From contig CAKTJA010000098.1 of NCBI GenBank assembly GCA_934567115.1, forward strand, positions 1 through 5,336: 5,336 bases of DNA, given 5' to 3'. The notes under the pieces are model-generated. The model saw nothing but the letters and a program-made list of their open reading frames with translations, was not told where the DNA came from and did not search any database. This document shows, piece by piece, positions 5,180 to 5,336 of this stretch. Position 1 is the stretch's first letter; every line of letters begins with the position of its first letter. A program made the translations under genes and the position numbers. This DNA comes from an uncultured Oscillospiraceae bacterium. GTDB taxonomy: Bacteria > Bacillota > Clostridia > Oscillospirales > Oscillospiraceae.

Positions 5180-5336
5180 GGCGCAGATCCTCCATCTTAT
5201 AGCCCAGACCCCATACGACCTTCAGATAGCGCGGCTCGGAGGGATTGATCTCGATCTTCTGCCGCAGATGGCGGATATGCACCGCCACGCTCGTCTCCGC
5301 GCCGAGGGAATCCTCGTTCCACACCAGCTCGTAGAT
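5169..5336 (-). CDS. OmpR/PhoB-family response regulator, C-terminal 55 residues (cut by window edge)
   Basis: Only the end of the DNA-binding winged helix is present, reading from the window edge to TAA at 5171-5169. The visible part runs IYELVWNED, then the recognition-helix segment TSVAVHIRHLRQKIE, and closes with the wing hairpin YLKVVWGLGYKM that is typical of OmpR/PhoB, VanR and WalR proteins. The family is about 225-235 residues, so the receiver domain with its phosphorylated aspartate lies outside the window. The stop overlaps the kinase gene by 11 nt, so the two are almost certainly co-transcribed and translationally coupled. It is the obvious candidate to bind the direct repeat upstream of the glycosyltransferase gene, though that is inferred. 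Confidence 0.93.
   Translation of the reverse strand: MYELVWNEDSLGAETSVAVHIRHLRQKIEINPSEPRYLKVVWGLGYKMEDLRHEG
5189..5193 (-). promoter_or_regulatory. Ribosome-binding site of the histidine kinase, inside the regulator gene
   Basis: GGAGG lies 9 nt before the kinase ATG, within the regulator coding sequence. It supports the start at 5179 and the overlapping arrangement of the two genes. Confidence 0.8.

Noticed and set aside
3245..5248. 667-codon open frame on the plus strand opposite the kinase gene
   Set aside because: It mirrors the real kinase, is dominated by Arg, Ala, His and Pro as expected of an antisense frame in GC-rich DNA, has no recognisable domain and has no ribosome-binding site. 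The minus-strand frame carries full kinase motifs.
1..5336. Mobile element, CRISPR array, tRNA/rRNA or phage-defence system
   Set aside because: No repeat-spacer pattern, terminal repeats, transposase motifs, cloverleaf or defence-protein signatures were seen on either strand.

Overview
All five genes in this window lie on the minus strand, so transcription runs from high to low coordinates. The protein-coding sequence is GC-rich, while the gaps between genes are AT-rich with clear Gram-positive Shine-Dalgarno sequences. The glutamate dehydrogenase closely resembles the one known from Clostridium (Peptoniphilus-type) symbiosum. The histidine kinase and response regulator are of the kind common in clostridia. 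Together these suggest a high-GC member of Clostridia, perhaps an Oscillospiraceae-like gut bacterium. That assignment is an inference from sequence style, not from a marker gene.

In transcription order: (1) 5336-5169, the last 55 residues of an OmpR/PhoB-family response regulator. (2) 5179-3266, its sensor histidine kinase, whose start overlaps the regulator's end by 11 nt. (3) 3265-3182, a short but structured gap with a direct-repeat operator candidate, an extended -10 candidate and a perfect 10-bp inverted repeat that covers the next gene's ribosome-binding site. (4) 3181-1961, a membrane-bound family 2 glycosyltransferase of the processive (hyaluronan synthase/NodC-like) type. (5) 1960-1850, a gap with a terminator-like repeat and a possible promoter. 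(6) 1849-1181, a 222-residue TIM-barrel protein of unknown reaction. (7) 1180-906, a gap with a good gdhA promoter candidate and a leader palindrome. (8) 905-1, the first 301 residues of glutamate dehydrogenase, cut by the window edge.

The regulator, kinase and glycosyltransferase plausibly form one functional unit in which an envelope-sensing two-component system controls synthesis or modification of a surface glycan. The TIM-barrel gene and gdhA look like separately transcribed neighbours. I see no mobile element, CRISPR array, tRNA or rRNA. Nothing here amounts to a convincing new biological system. The most interesting stretch is the 84-nt gap between kinase and glycosyltransferase, where the signals suggest the glycosyltransferase is controlled separately from read-through transcription of the kinase operon.
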